64,000 nucleotides of DNA, taken from Methylophaga nitratireducenticrescens (GTDB taxonomy: Bacteria > Pseudomonadota > Gammaproteobacteria > Nitrosococcales > Methylophagaceae). This document shows positions 49,227-58,858 of this stretch, piece after piece. Location of the stretch: assembly GCF_000260985.4 (NCBI RefSeq), contig NC_017857.3:1240001-1304000 (forward strand). Reading direction: 5' to 3'. The stretch's first letter is position 1. Each line of letters begins with the position of its first letter. The translations under genes and the position numbers were made by a program. Below the pieces are notes generated by a model. The model saw nothing but the letters and a program-made list of their open reading frames with translations. It searched no databases and had not been told where the DNA came from.

Positions 49227-49403
49227 CAGTTGCACCAAAAAGAGGCAGTCTTGAGTGAGGTAATGCTTTTCTCTCTGCTGAAACAGGTATATTTGGTTAA
49301 GCTCTTCCATGTAAAAAAATATTATTTCCAGTTAAATCATAATGTTAAATATGATGTGTGGTTTGATGCCTACAAATGGAGCGTTTTTTGCTAAAGGCAG
49401 CTC
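49227..49403. other. intergenic region before ntrB
   Basis: AT-rich, 177 bases. TGCACCAAAAAGAGGCA at 49231-49247 matches ten of the twelve specified positions of an NtrC site, but no sigma-54 -24/-12 pair is visible, so an operator role is only possible. No gene is seen. Confidence 0.4.
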
Positions 49404-50462
49404 ATGAACTTAAATAACAAATTGATTAATTTTGAGCAGTTTTCCAGTGATGACGTACTGGAAAGTTTATCAACCGCGATACTTGTGCTCGACACGAATT
49501 TACGGGTTTGTTATATCAATACCTCAACTGAAGTCATGTTTGAAATTAGCCAACGACAGGCTGAACATGTTCCCTTTCAGACTCTGTTACCAGGTGAAAC
49601 GCATCTATTGAATTCATTACGTCGGGTTTTCAGTAATGGACAGGCGTTAATAGAGCGTGAAGTTCAGCTGTTTATCCCTGCTGCCGGTGAAATAGTAGTG
49701 GATTGTTCAATTAAAGTGCTGGATGTGGCTGAGCCCCATCTCTTGGTGGAGTTAGCGCAACTGGATTATCAACAGCGTGTTAATCGTGATGAAAATCTTC
49801 ATACACAGCAACAGGTGGTACGTGGGCTGGCACATGAAATTAAAAATCCGTTGGGTGGCTTGAGAGGGGCTGCACAATTATTGGAACGTCAATTGGCTTC
49901 CGATGATTTGAAAGAATATACCCGAATTATTATTAATGAAGCTGACCGCTTGCAAAATCTGATGACTCGAATGCTGGGACCATATCAGCAATCTGAAAAA
50001 CAGTATCTGAATATTCATGAGGTTTTACAACGGGTGCGTCAACTGGTTGATATTGAAGTTGATGAGCGACTTCAATTTATTACTGACTATGATCCCAGTA
50101 TTCCCGCTTTACATGCTGACTTTGATCAGTTAATTCAGATTTTTTTAAATATAGTACGAAACGCAGTACAGGCAATGCATGGCATAGGTATTATTCGTCT
50201 GAAAACCCGTATTCAACGTAATCTGACCATTGAAAAACGGTTTTATAAGTTAGGCGTACTGGTTGAAATCGAAGATAACGGACCAGGTATTCCCAAACAA
50301 TTACAAGACAGCTTGTTCTATCCCTTGGTGACAGGGCGAGCGGATGGTACTGGACTGGGACTTTATCTGGTACAGAATCTTGTGCACCGAAATGCCGGAA
50401 CAGTCAGTTGTTCCAGCCATGCAGGTCAGACTATATTTGCAATTATTTTTCCTTTGGAGTGA
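49404..50462 (+). CDS. glnL: nitrogen regulation sensor kinase NtrB (GlnL)
   Basis: A 352-residue cytoplasmic histidine kinase. An N-terminal PAS domain (STAILVLDTNLRVCYINTST) leads to the phospho-accepting His 144 in GLAHEIKNPLGG. The ATPase domain has LNIVRNAVQAM, DNGPGIP and GTGLGLYLVQNLV. It phosphorylates or dephosphorylates NtrC under PII control. The ntrC gene starts four bases after its stop. Confidence 0.96.
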   Translation: MNLNNKLINFEQFSSDDVLESLSTAILVLDTNLRVCYINTSTEVMFEISQRQAEHVPFQTLLPGETHLLNSLRRVFSNGQALIEREVQLFIPAAGEIVVDCSIKVLDVAEPHLLVELAQLDYQQRVNRDENLHTQQQVVRGLAHEIKNPLGGLRGAAQLLERQLASDDLKEYTRIIINEADRLQNLMTRMLGPYQQSEKQYLNIHEVLQRVRQLVDIEVDERLQFITDYDPSIPALHADFDQLIQIFLNIVRNAVQAMHGIGIIRLKTRIQRNLTIEKRFYKLGVLVEIEDNGPGIPKQLQDSLFYPLVTGRADGTGLGLYLVQNLVHRNAGTVSCSSHAGQTIFAIIFPLE

Positions 50463-50466
50463 CACC

Positions 50467-51870
50467 GTGAGCGCTAAAGCAATAGCATGGATTGTTGATG
50501 ATGACCGATCGATTCGATGGGTATTACAAAAGGCACTGGAAGCTGTAGACATCACTGTCAAAGCCTTTGAGAGTGGAGATCTGGTTTTAGAGCAGTTAAA
50601 ACGTGGTACAAATACCCCGCCTGATGTGCTAGTGAGTGATATTCGCATGCCAGGACTTGATGGCCTGCAACTTTTAGCAGAAATTCAGCGAAAGCAGCCT
50701 GACTTGCCGGTCATTATTATGACCGCTTATTCGGATTTGGATAGTGCGGTATCCGTATATGAAGGGGGGGCTTTTGAGTACCTGCCAAAACCGTTTGATG
50801 TTGATGAAGCGGTTGATTTGGTACAGCGGGCAATCACCCACCATCAGCAACAACACAACAATCCTGCTGGCGAAATAAATATTGGCAGTGAAATTATTGG
50901 TGAAGCACCCGCCATGCAGGAAGTATTTCGTGCCATTGGACGGCTCGCACGTTCCAATATCACCGTGTTAATTAATGGTGAGTCGGGCACTGGTAAAGAA
51001 CTGGTCGCCCATGCTTTACACAAACATAGTCCGCGCAGGCAAAACCCGTTTATTGCTCTTAATATGGCGGCCATTCCAAGAGAATTGCTGGAGTCTGAAT
51101 TATTTGGTCACGAAAAGGGGGCTTTTACTGGAGCACATGTGCAGCGTAAGGGACGTTTTGAGCAGGCAGATGGTGGCACCTTATTTCTGGATGAAATCGG
51201 TGATATGCCGTTGGAACTGCAAACACGCCTTTTAAGAGTCTTATCAGACGGCGAGTTTTTCCGTGTTGGTGGGCATAGTGCTGTAAAAGCAGATGTGAGA
51301 ATTATCGCTGCAACGCATCAGAATCTGGAACAGCAGGTCGAGCGTGGTGATTTTCGCGAAGATTTGTTTCACCGTTTAAATGTTATTCGTATCCATATTC
51401 CTTCCTTACGCGAACGTCGAGAAGACATTCCGGCACTGGTCGCCTTCTTTCTCAATAAAGCAGCGCGGGAACTTAACATGGGCTTGAAAAGTGTCTCGCC
51501 CGAGGTTGAGCGTTATTTATCGCAGTTACCCTGGCCCGGCAACGTAAGACAATTAGAGAATACTTGTCGCTGGCTTACCGTCATGTCTCCTGGGCAGGTT
51601 GTACAAATGGAGGATTTACCGATGGAGCTGACAGCTGACGGTGGTATGGAATCAGTTCGTAGCGGTGGTGACTGGCAACAAATGTTTCGTCTCTGGGCTG
51701 CAAACAAGGCTCTGAGCGGTCAGGAAGGTGTGCTGGCTGATGTAGTACCGATGATAGAACACCTGCTAATGGAGGTTGCACTGGAGAAAACAGCAGGTAA
51801 ACGTCAAGAAGCCGCAAAGTTATTGGGCTGGGGCCGAAATACACTTACCCGTAAATTGAAAGAGAATTAA
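50467..51870 (+). CDS. glnG: nitrogen regulation response regulator NtrC (GlnG)
   Basis: A 467-residue sigma-54 activator. GTG 50467 is the start (GGAG at 50456-50459). The receiver has the phospho-Asp at about residue 58 (VLVSDIRMPG); the AAA+ domain has GESGTGKELVAHALH (Walker A) and the sigma-54 contact loop GAFTGA near residue 217; the C-terminal HTH is RQEAAKLLGWGRNTLTRKL. It is expected to act at the sites upstream of glnA. Confidence 0.97.
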   Translation: MSAKAIAWIVDDDRSIRWVLQKALEAVDITVKAFESGDLVLEQLKRGTNTPPDVLVSDIRMPGLDGLQLLAEIQRKQPDLPVIIMTAYSDLDSAVSVYEGGAFEYLPKPFDVDEAVDLVQRAITHHQQQHNNPAGEINIGSEIIGEAPAMQEVFRAIGRLARSNITVLINGESGTGKELVAHALHKHSPRRQNPFIALNMAAIPRELLESELFGHEKGAFTGAHVQRKGRFEQADGGTLFLDEIGDMPLELQTRLLRVLSDGEFFRVGGHSAVKADVRIIAATHQNLEQQVERGDFREDLFHRLNVIRIHIPSLRERREDIPALVAFFLNKAARELNMGLKSVSPEVERYLSQLPWPGNVRQLENTCRWLTVMSPGQVVQMEDLPMELTADGGMESVRSGGDWQQMFRLWAANKALSGQEGVLADVVPMIEHLLMEVALEKTAGKRQEAAKLLGWGRNTLTRKLKEN

Positions 51871-51879
51871 TAATCGGGC

Positions 51880-51908
51880 TTGCTAGCATGCAGTGGTTTG
51901 TGTATAGT
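51880..51908 (+). promoter_or_regulatory. promoter of the initiator tRNA
   Basis: TTGCTA (51880-51885) and TATAGT (51903-51908) with a 17-base spacer, ending 16 bases before the mature 5' end. Confidence 0.72.
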
Positions 51909-51924
51909 ATGCGACTTAGTCAGG

Positions 51925-52001
<77 letters not shown>

Positions 52002-52016
52002 ATAATAATGTTAAGA

Positions 52017-52044
52017 CAGGACCCCTAATTGGGGTTTTTGTTTT
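52017..52044 (+). terminator. terminator after the initiator tRNA
   Basis: ACCCC and GGGGT pair around TAATT, followed by a T-rich tract. The stem is short, so partial read-through into rimP-nusA is likely. Confidence 0.75.
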
Positions 52045-52059
52045 TGTGGAGTTAAAATT

Positions 52060-52081
52060 GGGCCAATGGCCCTTTTTTTTT
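52060..52081 (+). terminator. second terminator-like hairpin before rimP
   Basis: GGGCC and GGCCC pair around AAT, followed by eight T. It ends 13 bases before the rimP ATG, in a position suited to attenuation of the nusA operon. Confidence 0.7.
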
Positions 52082-52093
52082 ATTTGCTAGCCT

Positions 52094-52540
52094 ATGGCCG
52101 TATCTGATCAAATTGAAAAACTAATTGAAGCACCGATTGAGTCGCTGGGATACCAGCTGGTCGGTGTGGAATACCTTCAGGGGGGACAAAATCCACTCCT
52201 CAGAATCTATATTGATGCAGATCAAGGCATTGGCATAGAAGACTGTGAACGTGTCAGTCACCAGGTCAGCGGCATTCTCGATGTTGAAGACCCCATCAAA
52301 AAAGCCTATTCACTGGAAATTTCCTCACCAGGATTTGATCGTCCGTTATTTAAAGAACGTGATTTTATCCGTTTTACTGGCTCCCCAGCAAAAATTACCA
52401 CTAAATTACCAGTGGAAGGCAGACGGAATTTTACCGGTGTGTTGCAGGGCTTTGAGAATGGTGAAGTATTAATTGAAGTAGATGGTGAGGTGTACGCCTT
52501 ACCATTGGCAAAGTTGGCTAAAGCGCGACTGGTTGCCTGA
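52094..52540 (+). CDS. rimP: ribosome maturation factor RimP
   Basis: A 148-residue protein for 30S assembly. IEAPIESLGYQLVGVEYLQG and LLRIYIDADQGIGIEDCERV, then SLEISSPGFDRPL, are typical. First gene of the nusA operon. There is no strong Shine-Dalgarno before the ATG. Confidence 0.95.
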   Translation: MAVSDQIEKLIEAPIESLGYQLVGVEYLQGGQNPLLRIYIDADQGIGIEDCERVSHQVSGILDVEDPIKKAYSLEISSPGFDRPLFKERDFIRFTGSPAKITTKLPVEGRRNFTGVLQGFENGEVLIEVDGEVYALPLAKLAKARLVA

Positions 52541-52615
52541 AAAAGCGTACTATTTGCTGTTAATGAAAAAACTTAGTTTTGGATCAATCGCTTGCATCGA
52601 TCCACTGGGGGCGTG

Positions 52616-54130
52616 ATGAATAATAAAGAAATTTTGCTGGTTGTTGATGCCATGTCTAATGAAAAAGGCGTGGGGAAAGAAGTTATATTTCAGGCGATCG
52701 AAGCGGCGTTGGCCATGGCCACCCGTAAACGTTATGAAATGGAAATAGATGCCCATGTTGCGATTGATCGCCAGACTGGCAACTATGAAACTTTCCGTCA
52801 GTGGTTAATTGTCGATGATAATGACGAAAACTTCGAATCTTCAGAGTTGCAAATCAAATTGTCTGATGCGCTGGCCAAACAGTCAGATGCCAAAGTAGGT
52901 GATTACATTCGTGAGCCAATGGATTCGGTTGAATTTGGTCGAATTGCTGCTCAAACAGCCAAACAGGTTATCGTTCAAAAAGTACGCGAAGCAGAACGTG
53001 CTCAAGTAGTTGATATGTATCGCGAAAAAGTGGGGCAAATGATTCATGGCACAGTAAAACGTGTTGAACGTGGCAATGTAACCCTGGATCTGGGCGGGAA
53101 TGCTGAAGCTCTTTTGCCTCGTGAAGAAATGATTCCTCGTGAAAATTTCCGTAGCGGCGATCGAATCCGTGGTTATTTAAAAGAAATTCGTACAGAAGCG
53201 CGCGGGCCACAATTGGTTGTCAGTCGTGTAGCACCAGAATTATTGATTGAATTGTTCAGCCTTGAAGTTCCAGAGATTGGTGACGGTATGATAGAAATCA
53301 AAGGTGCGGCCCGTGATCCTGGTTTACGCGCCAAAATCGCCGTTTTAGCGCATGAACCACGAATTGATCCGGTGGGTGCCTGTGTCGGGATGCGTGGTTC
53401 GCGTGTTCAGGCGGTCACCAATGAATTAGCTGGCGAGCGTGTCGACATTATTCTGTGGGATGAAGAACCGGCACGTTTTGCCATTAACGCCATGGCACCT
53501 GCGGAAGTATTATCTATCGTGGTTGATGAAGACGCCCACAGTATGGATATTGCAGTGGAAGATGGCCAGCTGTCACAGGCAATAGGCCGTGGTGGTCAGA
53601 ATGTACGCTTGGCCAGCCAGTTAACTGGTTGGGAGTTGAACGTCATGTCAGCTTCAGATGCCGACCAAAAGGCGGAAACCGAAATCAGTTCGTTGATTCA
53701 GACTTTTATGGCTGATTTGGACGTAGATGAAGATGTTGCTTTGATCCTGGCTCAGGAAGGCTTTTCTTCACTTGAAGAAGTTGCCTATGTGCCGGAACAG
53801 GAAATGCTTGATATCGAAGAGTTCGACACTGACATTGTGAACGAATTACGTTCACGAGCTAGGGATGTGTTACTGACACGAGCCATTGCCAGTGAAGAGC
53901 AAATAGAAAATGCATCTCCAGCAGAAACAATAAAAGATTTACCCGGTATGACCGCTGAATTAGCTGCTAAGTTAACCAGTCAGGGTGTTATCACTATTGA
54001 TGATCTTGCAGATCAGTCCGTGGATGAATTAGTTGAAGCGGGTGGCATTGATGAGAAACAAGCCGCCGCATTTATCATGAAAGCACGTGAGTCATGGTTT
54101 GCAGACGAACAAACAGAAACAGGGGAGTAA
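52616..54130 (+). CDS. nusA: transcription elongation/termination factor NusA
   Basis: A 504-residue protein starting at ATG 52616 ([20 protein letters not shown]). The N-terminal RNA polymerase-binding domain is followed by S1 ([20 protein letters not shown]), two KH domains ([20 protein letters not shown] and [15 protein letters not shown]) and two C-terminal acidic HhH repeats (AR1/AR2). All match E. coli NusA. Confidence 0.97.
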   Translation: MNNKEILLVVDAMSNEKGVGKEVIFQAIEAALAMATRKRYEMEIDAHVAIDRQTGNYETFRQWLIVDDNDENFESSELQIKLSDALAKQSDAKVGDYIREPMDSVEFGRIAAQTAKQVIVQKVREAERAQVVDMYREKVGQMIHGTVKRVERGNVTLDLGGNAEALLPREEMIPRENFRSGDRIRGYLKEIRTEARGPQLVVSRVAPELLIELFSLEVPEIGDGMIEIKGAARDPGLRAKIAVLAHEPRIDPVGACVGMRGSRVQAVTNELAGERVDIILWDEEPARFAINAMAPAEVLSIVVDEDAHSMDIAVEDGQLSQAIGRGGQNVRLASQLTGWELNVMSASDADQKAETEISSLIQTFMADLDVDEDVALILAQEGFSSLEEVAYVPEQEMLDIEEFDTDIVNELRSRARDVLLTRAIASEEQIENASPAETIKDLPGMTAELAAKLTSQGVITIDDLADQSVDELVEAGGIDEKQAAAFIMKARESWFADEQTETGE

Positions 54131-54133
54131 CCA

Positions 54134-56929
54134 ATGAGTGACATGAAGGTTAAGGACCTGGCCGATACTGTCGGTATCACACCTGAGCGTTTAGTAGAAC
54201 AGCTTAACGAGGCCGGAATTAAAGTCTCAAAAACGGATGATTTGATTACGGAAGATCAAAAGCAAAGCCTTTTGCAATTTTTACAGCAAAGACATGGCAA
54301 ATCAGCCAGTAAAAACGAAGCCTCACTAAAGAAAATCACACTGAAACGCAAATCGGTCAGTGAGATTAAATTAGGCGGAGGAACATCTCGTCAAGCTGGA
54401 AAAAGTGTCAGTGTTGAAGTTCGAAAAAAACGCACGTTTGTTAAACGTGCTGAAGTTGAAACAAATAGTGCACAATCCGAAAAACCTGTAGTTGTATCTC
54501 AAGCACAGGCAAATGCAGAGGAAGTCGCGCGTCAGGAACAGCTTCGACAGCAGGAAATAGCGCGTAAGCAGCAAGAGCAAACTAGCCTGCAGAAAGCAGA
54601 ATCTGAACGTGAAGCTGCAGCAGTTGCCGCAGCAATCGAAGCTGAAAGGCTGGCAGATGAAGAGGCACGTTTAGCTGCAGAAGAGGAGCAAAAAGCTCTT
54701 GCCGAAGAAGCGAAACTCAAAGAAGAAAAACAATCTGTCGCTGTAAAAAAACAACCGGCAAAACCGGAATTGACGGCATCTCAATTAGCTCATATAAAGC
54801 TTGAAGAAGCTGATGCCAAGCGTCGTGCTGCCAACCTTGCCCGTATCGAAGCTGAAAAAGCGCTTGAAGCGCGGAAAAAAGCTCGTGAAGAAGAGGAAGC
54901 TTTAGAAAAAGCGAAAGAAGAAGCCCGCCTTGCAGCTGCGGAAGCACAAGCCAAAGAACAAAAACCAGATCGTAAAGAAGCCGACGCAAAACACGTTGCA
55001 AGTAAAGATAAACCCGCACGTCGTGGTCGTTTCCAACGTGATGATGAATTTGAACGTAAAGAACTTCATGTTAGCGAAGGCAAAGGTCGTCGCAAGAAGA
55101 AGAAAGGTGTCTCACAAAAAACTGCGACGGTTGAAACCACAACAGAACATGGTTTTTCCCGTCCAACTGCGCCGGTTATCCGCGAAGTCAGTGTACCAGA
55201 TACCATTTCAGTCTCTGATTTAGCGCAGCGTATGTCCGTTAAAGCGGCCGAAGTGATCAAAGCGTTGATGGGTATGGGCACAATGGCCACTATCAATCAG
55301 GTCCTGGATCAGGATACTGCCGTTATTCTGGTGGAAGAAATGGGCCATGTTGCCAAGCCGGTTCAGGAAAATGAAGTTGAACAAGCCCTGGAAGCCTCTA
55401 TTGAAGTGACGGGCGAAGCGGTTCCAAGAGCACCTGTTGTTACTGTAATGGGCCATGTTGATCATGGTAAAACCTCTTTGCTGGATTACATCCGACGCAC
55501 CAAGGTGACATCTGGCGAAGCCGGTGGTATCACTCAGCATATCGGTGCTTATAAAGTAGAAACCAGTCGTGGTGAAGTGACCTTTTTGGATACACCAGGC
55601 CATGCTGCTTTTACTGAAATGCGTTCACGCGGAGCCAAGGTCACGGATATCGTAGTATTAGTGGTAGCAGCAGATGATGGTGTTATGCCGCAAACAATTG
55701 AGGCTGTTCAGCACGCTAAAGCTGCCGGTTCAACGCTGATTGTTGCCGTAAACAAAATGGATAAGCCAGATGCCACCCCGGATCGGGTTAAACAGGAATT
55801 AACAAATCATGAAGTCGTCCCTGAAGATTGGGGCGGTGATGTTCAGTTTGTGCCGGTTTCAGCTTTAACTGGTCAGGGCATTGATGACTTACTGGATGCG
55901 ATTTCATTGCAGGCTGAAGTCATGGAATTAACCGCACCAGTTAAAGGACCTGCCCATGGGACGGTGGTTGAGTCGCGTTTGGATAAAGGTCGTGGTACGG
56001 TTGTTACTGTACTGGTACAGCGTGGCACGTTGAGAAAAGGTGATATTGTTGTGGCCGGTCAGGAGTTTGGTCGAGTCCGTGCCTTGTTCAATGAAAATGG
56101 ACAACAAATGGATGAAGCTGGCCCGTCTACCCCGGTTGAATTACTGGGTCTTTCCGGCACGCCTGCTTCAGGTGATGAATTACAGGTGGCTCCGGACGAT
56201 CGCACGGCAAGAGAGATTGCCAGCTTCCGTCAGACCAAGGCGCGTGAGCTGAAAATGGCCCAACAACAAGCGGCCAAATTGGACGATATGTTCAACAAAA
56301 TGGAAGCTGGTGATCTGAAAACCCTGAATGTGGTCATCAAAGGTGACGTTCATGGTTCAGTTGAAGCGGTTAGCCAGGGTCTGCAGAAGTTATCGACCGA
56401 TATGGTTCAGGTCCGGGTTGTTGGTTCTGGTGTTGGTGGTATTAATGAAACCGACGCACAACTTGCTGCTGCGTCTGATGCGATTTTGATTGGCTTTAAT
56501 GTTCGTGCTGATAATGCAGCTCGAAAAGTCATTGCGGAAAAAGGTCTGGATGTTCAGTATTTCAGCATTATTTATGATTTGCTGGACGTGGTCACCAAGG
56601 CGATGACCGGTATGCTTGAGCCCGTCTACAAAGATGAAATCATTGGTCTGGCACGTGTTGATGATGTGTTCAGCTCACCGAAATTCGGCGATATTGCCGG
56701 TTGTCTGGTGCTTGAAGGCAGTGTTAAACGTAACAATCCAATTCGTGTTTTACGTGATAACGTTGTTATCTATGAAGGTGAACTGGAATCGTTACGTCGT
56801 TTCAAAGATGATGTCAACGAAGTAAATGCCGGTACCGAATGTGGTATTGGTGTGAAAAACTACAAAGACGTTAAACCGGGCGATCAAATTGAAGTATTTG
56901 AACGTGTATTAATGAAACCGAGTCTTTAA
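54134..56929 (+). CDS. infB: translation initiation factor IF-2
   Basis: A 931-residue GTPase. The first 55 residues form the IF2_N domain ([20 protein letters not shown]). A long charged Ala/Glu/Lys coiled stretch occupies about residues 130-310. A second IF2_N unit follows ([20 protein letters not shown]), then the G domain with GHVDHGKTS near residue 437, DTPGHAAF and NKMD. The C-terminal domains bind fMet-tRNA. It follows nusA by three bases. Confidence 0.97.
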   Translation: MSDMKVKDLADTVGITPERLVEQLNEAGIKVSKTDDLITEDQKQSLLQFLQQRHGKSASKNEASLKKITLKRKSVSEIKLGGGTSRQAGKSVSVEVRKKRTFVKRAEVETNSAQSEKPVVVSQAQANAEEVARQEQLRQQEIARKQQEQTSLQKAESEREAAAVAAAIEAERLADEEARLAAEEEQKALAEEAKLKEEKQSVAVKKQPAKPELTASQLAHIKLEEADAKRRAANLARIEAEKALEARKKAREEEEALEKAKEEARLAAAEAQAKEQKPDRKEADAKHVASKDKPARRGRFQRDDEFERKELHVSEGKGRRKKKKGVSQKTATVETTTEHGFSRPTAPVIREVSVPDTISVSDLAQRMSVKAAEVIKALMGMGTMATINQVLDQDTAVILVEEMGHVAKPVQENEVEQALEASIEVTGEAVPRAPVVTVMGHVDHGKTSLLDYIRRTKVTSGEAGGITQHIGAYKVETSRGEVTFLDTPGHAAFTEMRSRGAKVTDIVVLVVAADDGVMPQTIEAVQHAKAAGSTLIVAVNKMDKPDATPDRVKQELTNHEVVPEDWGGDVQFVPVSALTGQGIDDLLDAISLQAEVMELTAPVKGPAHGTVVESRLDKGRGTVVTVLVQRGTLRKGDIVVAGQEFGRVRALFNENGQQMDEAGPSTPVELLGLSGTPASGDELQVAPDDRTAREIASFRQTKARELKMAQQQAAKLDDMFNKMEAGDLKTLNVVIKGDVHGSVEAVSQGLQKLSTDMVQVRVVGSGVGGINETDAQLAAASDAILIGFNVRADNAARKVIAEKGLDVQYFSIIYDLLDVVTKAMTGMLEPVYKDEIIGLARVDDVFSSPKFGDIAGCLVLEGSVKRNNPIRVLRDNVVIYEGELESLRRFKDDVNEVNAGTECGIGVKNYKDVKPGDQIEVFERVLMKPSL

Positions 56930-57330
56930 TGGCAAGAGAATTTAGTCGCACAAACCGAATCAGCGAGGTCATGATGCGTGAATTGGCTTTGCTGATTCAG
57001 CATGATCTGGCTGATCCGCGTGTCAGTATGGTCACGGTGTCGCATGTTGATGTGACATCCGATCTGAAATATGCACGTATTTATGTCACTCGGCTGAGTG
57101 GATTTGATTCTGAAGAAGCAGCCAAAGAATGTCTGGCAGGATTGAATAATGCTGCTGGATTTTTACGCCGGGCGCTGGCTAAACGCGTGAAATTACGCAT
57201 CATGCCTGAACTGCAGTTTCGTTATGACACGACTTTGGAGCATGGCTTTTATATGGATGAGTTGATCTCCAAAGCCAACGCCGATATCAAAGACGAACAG
57301 GATCCTGATCCAGAAACTGATAAAGATTGA
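56929..57330 (+). CDS. rbfA: ribosome-binding factor RbfA
   Basis: A 133-residue KH-fold 30S maturation factor. The opening FSRTNRISEVMMRELALLIQ and the core YARIYVTRLSG and LRIMPELQFRYDTTLE are diagnostic. The start shares one base with the infB stop. Confidence 0.96.
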   Translation: MAREFSRTNRISEVMMRELALLIQHDLADPRVSMVTVSHVDVTSDLKYARIYVTRLSGFDSEEAAKECLAGLNNAAGFLRRALAKRVKLRIMPELQFRYDTTLEHGFYMDELISKANADIKDEQDPDPETDKD

Positions 57331-57339
57331 GTTTCACCA

Positions 57340-58269
57340 ATGGTAAAACGCAGTAAAAAAGGTCGCGACATAACCGGTATCGTCATTATCGACAAGCCAA
57401 CCGGACTGAGCTCAAATCATGTTCTGCAACGCGTTAAACGATTATTTAATGCAAATAAGGCCGGGCATACTGGGAGCCTCGACCCCTTAGCAACCGGGGT
57501 CTTACCTGTCTGCCTTGGCGAAGCGACCAAGCTTTCCACCTATTTACTGGATGCTGACAAACAGTACCAGGTGCGTTGCCAGTTGGGCATTCTTACCGAT
57601 AGCGGTGATAGCGATGGTAAGATGATAGCACAACAAGCAATTCCCCAATATTCGCCTGAACAGCTGCAACAGGTTTTGCTGGATTTTGTCGGAGAGCAAC
57701 AGCAGATCCCGCCAATGTTTTCTGCATTAAAGCATCAGGGCCAGCCATTATATAAGCTGGCACGTCAGGGCATTGAAATTGAACGTAAATCACGTCTTAT
57801 TACCATCTACAGTATTGAATTACTTGCGTGCGATGCTGAGAGTTTTACCTTGCAGGTTGCCTGTAGCAAGGGAACCTATATTCGTACGCTGGTGCAGGAT
57901 ATCGCTGCCGCTTTAGGCAGTTGTGGACATGTCACAATGCTGAGGCGTACTGATGCCGCAGGCTATGATTTAACCCAGACATTAAGTCTGGAGACATTGG
58001 GTGAGCTGGCCGAGCAGCAGGGATTGGCAGGACTGGATAATCAGTTACTACCCGCCCATGAAGCTTTGCCGGACTGGCCTCATATCAAACTGGATTTGGC
58101 AATGTCTGATGATATGCGATACGGTCGGGCAGTCAAAACTGATGTACAGGGACAAAGCGCAAAAGTCCGTTTATTTGATTATCAGGATCACTTTATCGGT
58201 CTGGGGGAATTGGCCCTGGATGGCACGGTTTCAGCAAAACGTTTGTTTGTTACCGGTGAAACGGTTTAA
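57340..58269 (+). CDS. truB: tRNA pseudouridine(55) synthase TruB
   Basis: A 309-residue enzyme making pseudouridine in the T-loop. The catalytic Asp is residue 48 in GHTGSLDPLATGVLPVCLG. IVIIDKPTGLSSNHVLQRVK and CSKGTYIRTLVQDI support it, and a PUA-like domain ends the protein. Confidence 0.96.
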   Translation: MVKRSKKGRDITGIVIIDKPTGLSSNHVLQRVKRLFNANKAGHTGSLDPLATGVLPVCLGEATKLSTYLLDADKQYQVRCQLGILTDSGDSDGKMIAQQAIPQYSPEQLQQVLLDFVGEQQQIPPMFSALKHQGQPLYKLARQGIEIERKSRLITIYSIELLACDAESFTLQVACSKGTYIRTLVQDIAAALGSCGHVTMLRRTDAAGYDLTQTLSLETLGELAEQQGLAGLDNQLLPAHEALPDWPHIKLDLAMSDDMRYGRAVKTDVQGQSAKVRLFDYQDHFIGLGELALDGTVSAKRLFVTGETV

Positions 58270-58398
58270 CTCGCTTGTGAAGAGCGGATAAAACCGGTAA
58301 AATTCGCCACTCTTAAAAGGTTGGGTAATTCGGTTTAACTGGCTGGATTATTTCAGAATTTAACTCATAGCCAAAGGCTATAAAAAGTTGGAGTTTTT

Positions 58399-58668
58399 AT
58401 GTCAATTACTGCAGAACAAAAGCAAGAAATCATTAAAAAATACGGTCGTGGCGAAGGCGATACCGGCTCAGCTGAAGTGCAGGTAGCGCTGCTGACAGCA
58501 CGTATTACCAATCTTTCAGACCATTTTAAAACTAACATCCATGATCATCACTCACGTCAAGGTCTGTTAAAAATGGTTAGTGGTCGTCGTAAAATGCTCG
58601 ACTACCTGAAAAAAACGGATATTAACCGTTACCGTGATTTAATTGCTGACTTAGGTCTGCGTCGCTAA
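58399..58668 (+). CDS. rpsO: ribosomal protein uS15
   Basis: An 89-residue protein. The sequence [20 protein letters not shown], the [16 protein letters not shown] motif and the C-terminal [10 protein letters not shown] are almost invariant. Upstream, TAGCCAAAGGCTA (a short hairpin) precedes the Shine-Dalgarno GGAG, in the region where S15 represses its own translation in E. coli. Confidence 0.98.
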   Translation: MSITAEQKQEIIKKYGRGEGDTGSAEVQVALLTARITNLSDHFKTNIHDHHSRQGLLKMVSGRRKMLDYLKKTDINRYRDLIADLGLRR

Positions 58669-58743
58669 TTACCCGACGTGGTCTGTAAAACATCTCATCG
58701 AGCCACCGCCAATATGATTGGCATTAGGCTGGTGCGTTGACTG

Positions 58744-58781
58744 ATATGCCCCTGAAATCCCCCGCGGTTTCAGGGGCATAT
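58744..58781 (+). promoter_or_regulatory. long perfect hairpin between rpsO and pnp
   Basis: A 14-base perfect stem (ATATGCCCCTGAAA and its complement TTTCAGGGGCATAT) around a ten-base loop. There is no T-run after it, so it is more like the RNase III target in the pnp leader of E. coli than a terminator. It would allow pnp autoregulation through its own leader. Confidence 0.72.
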
Positions 58782-58858
58782 TCATTTATGCGTTTATCGT
58801 TTTTTAAATCAGTTATGAAAAGGTTCATGGCTGATGTAGTCAAGAGAAGGAAATACTA

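Noticed and set aside
49231-49247. Sigma-54/NtrC control of ntrB
   Set aside because: One imperfect NtrC-like match but no GG-N10-GC promoter element was seen.
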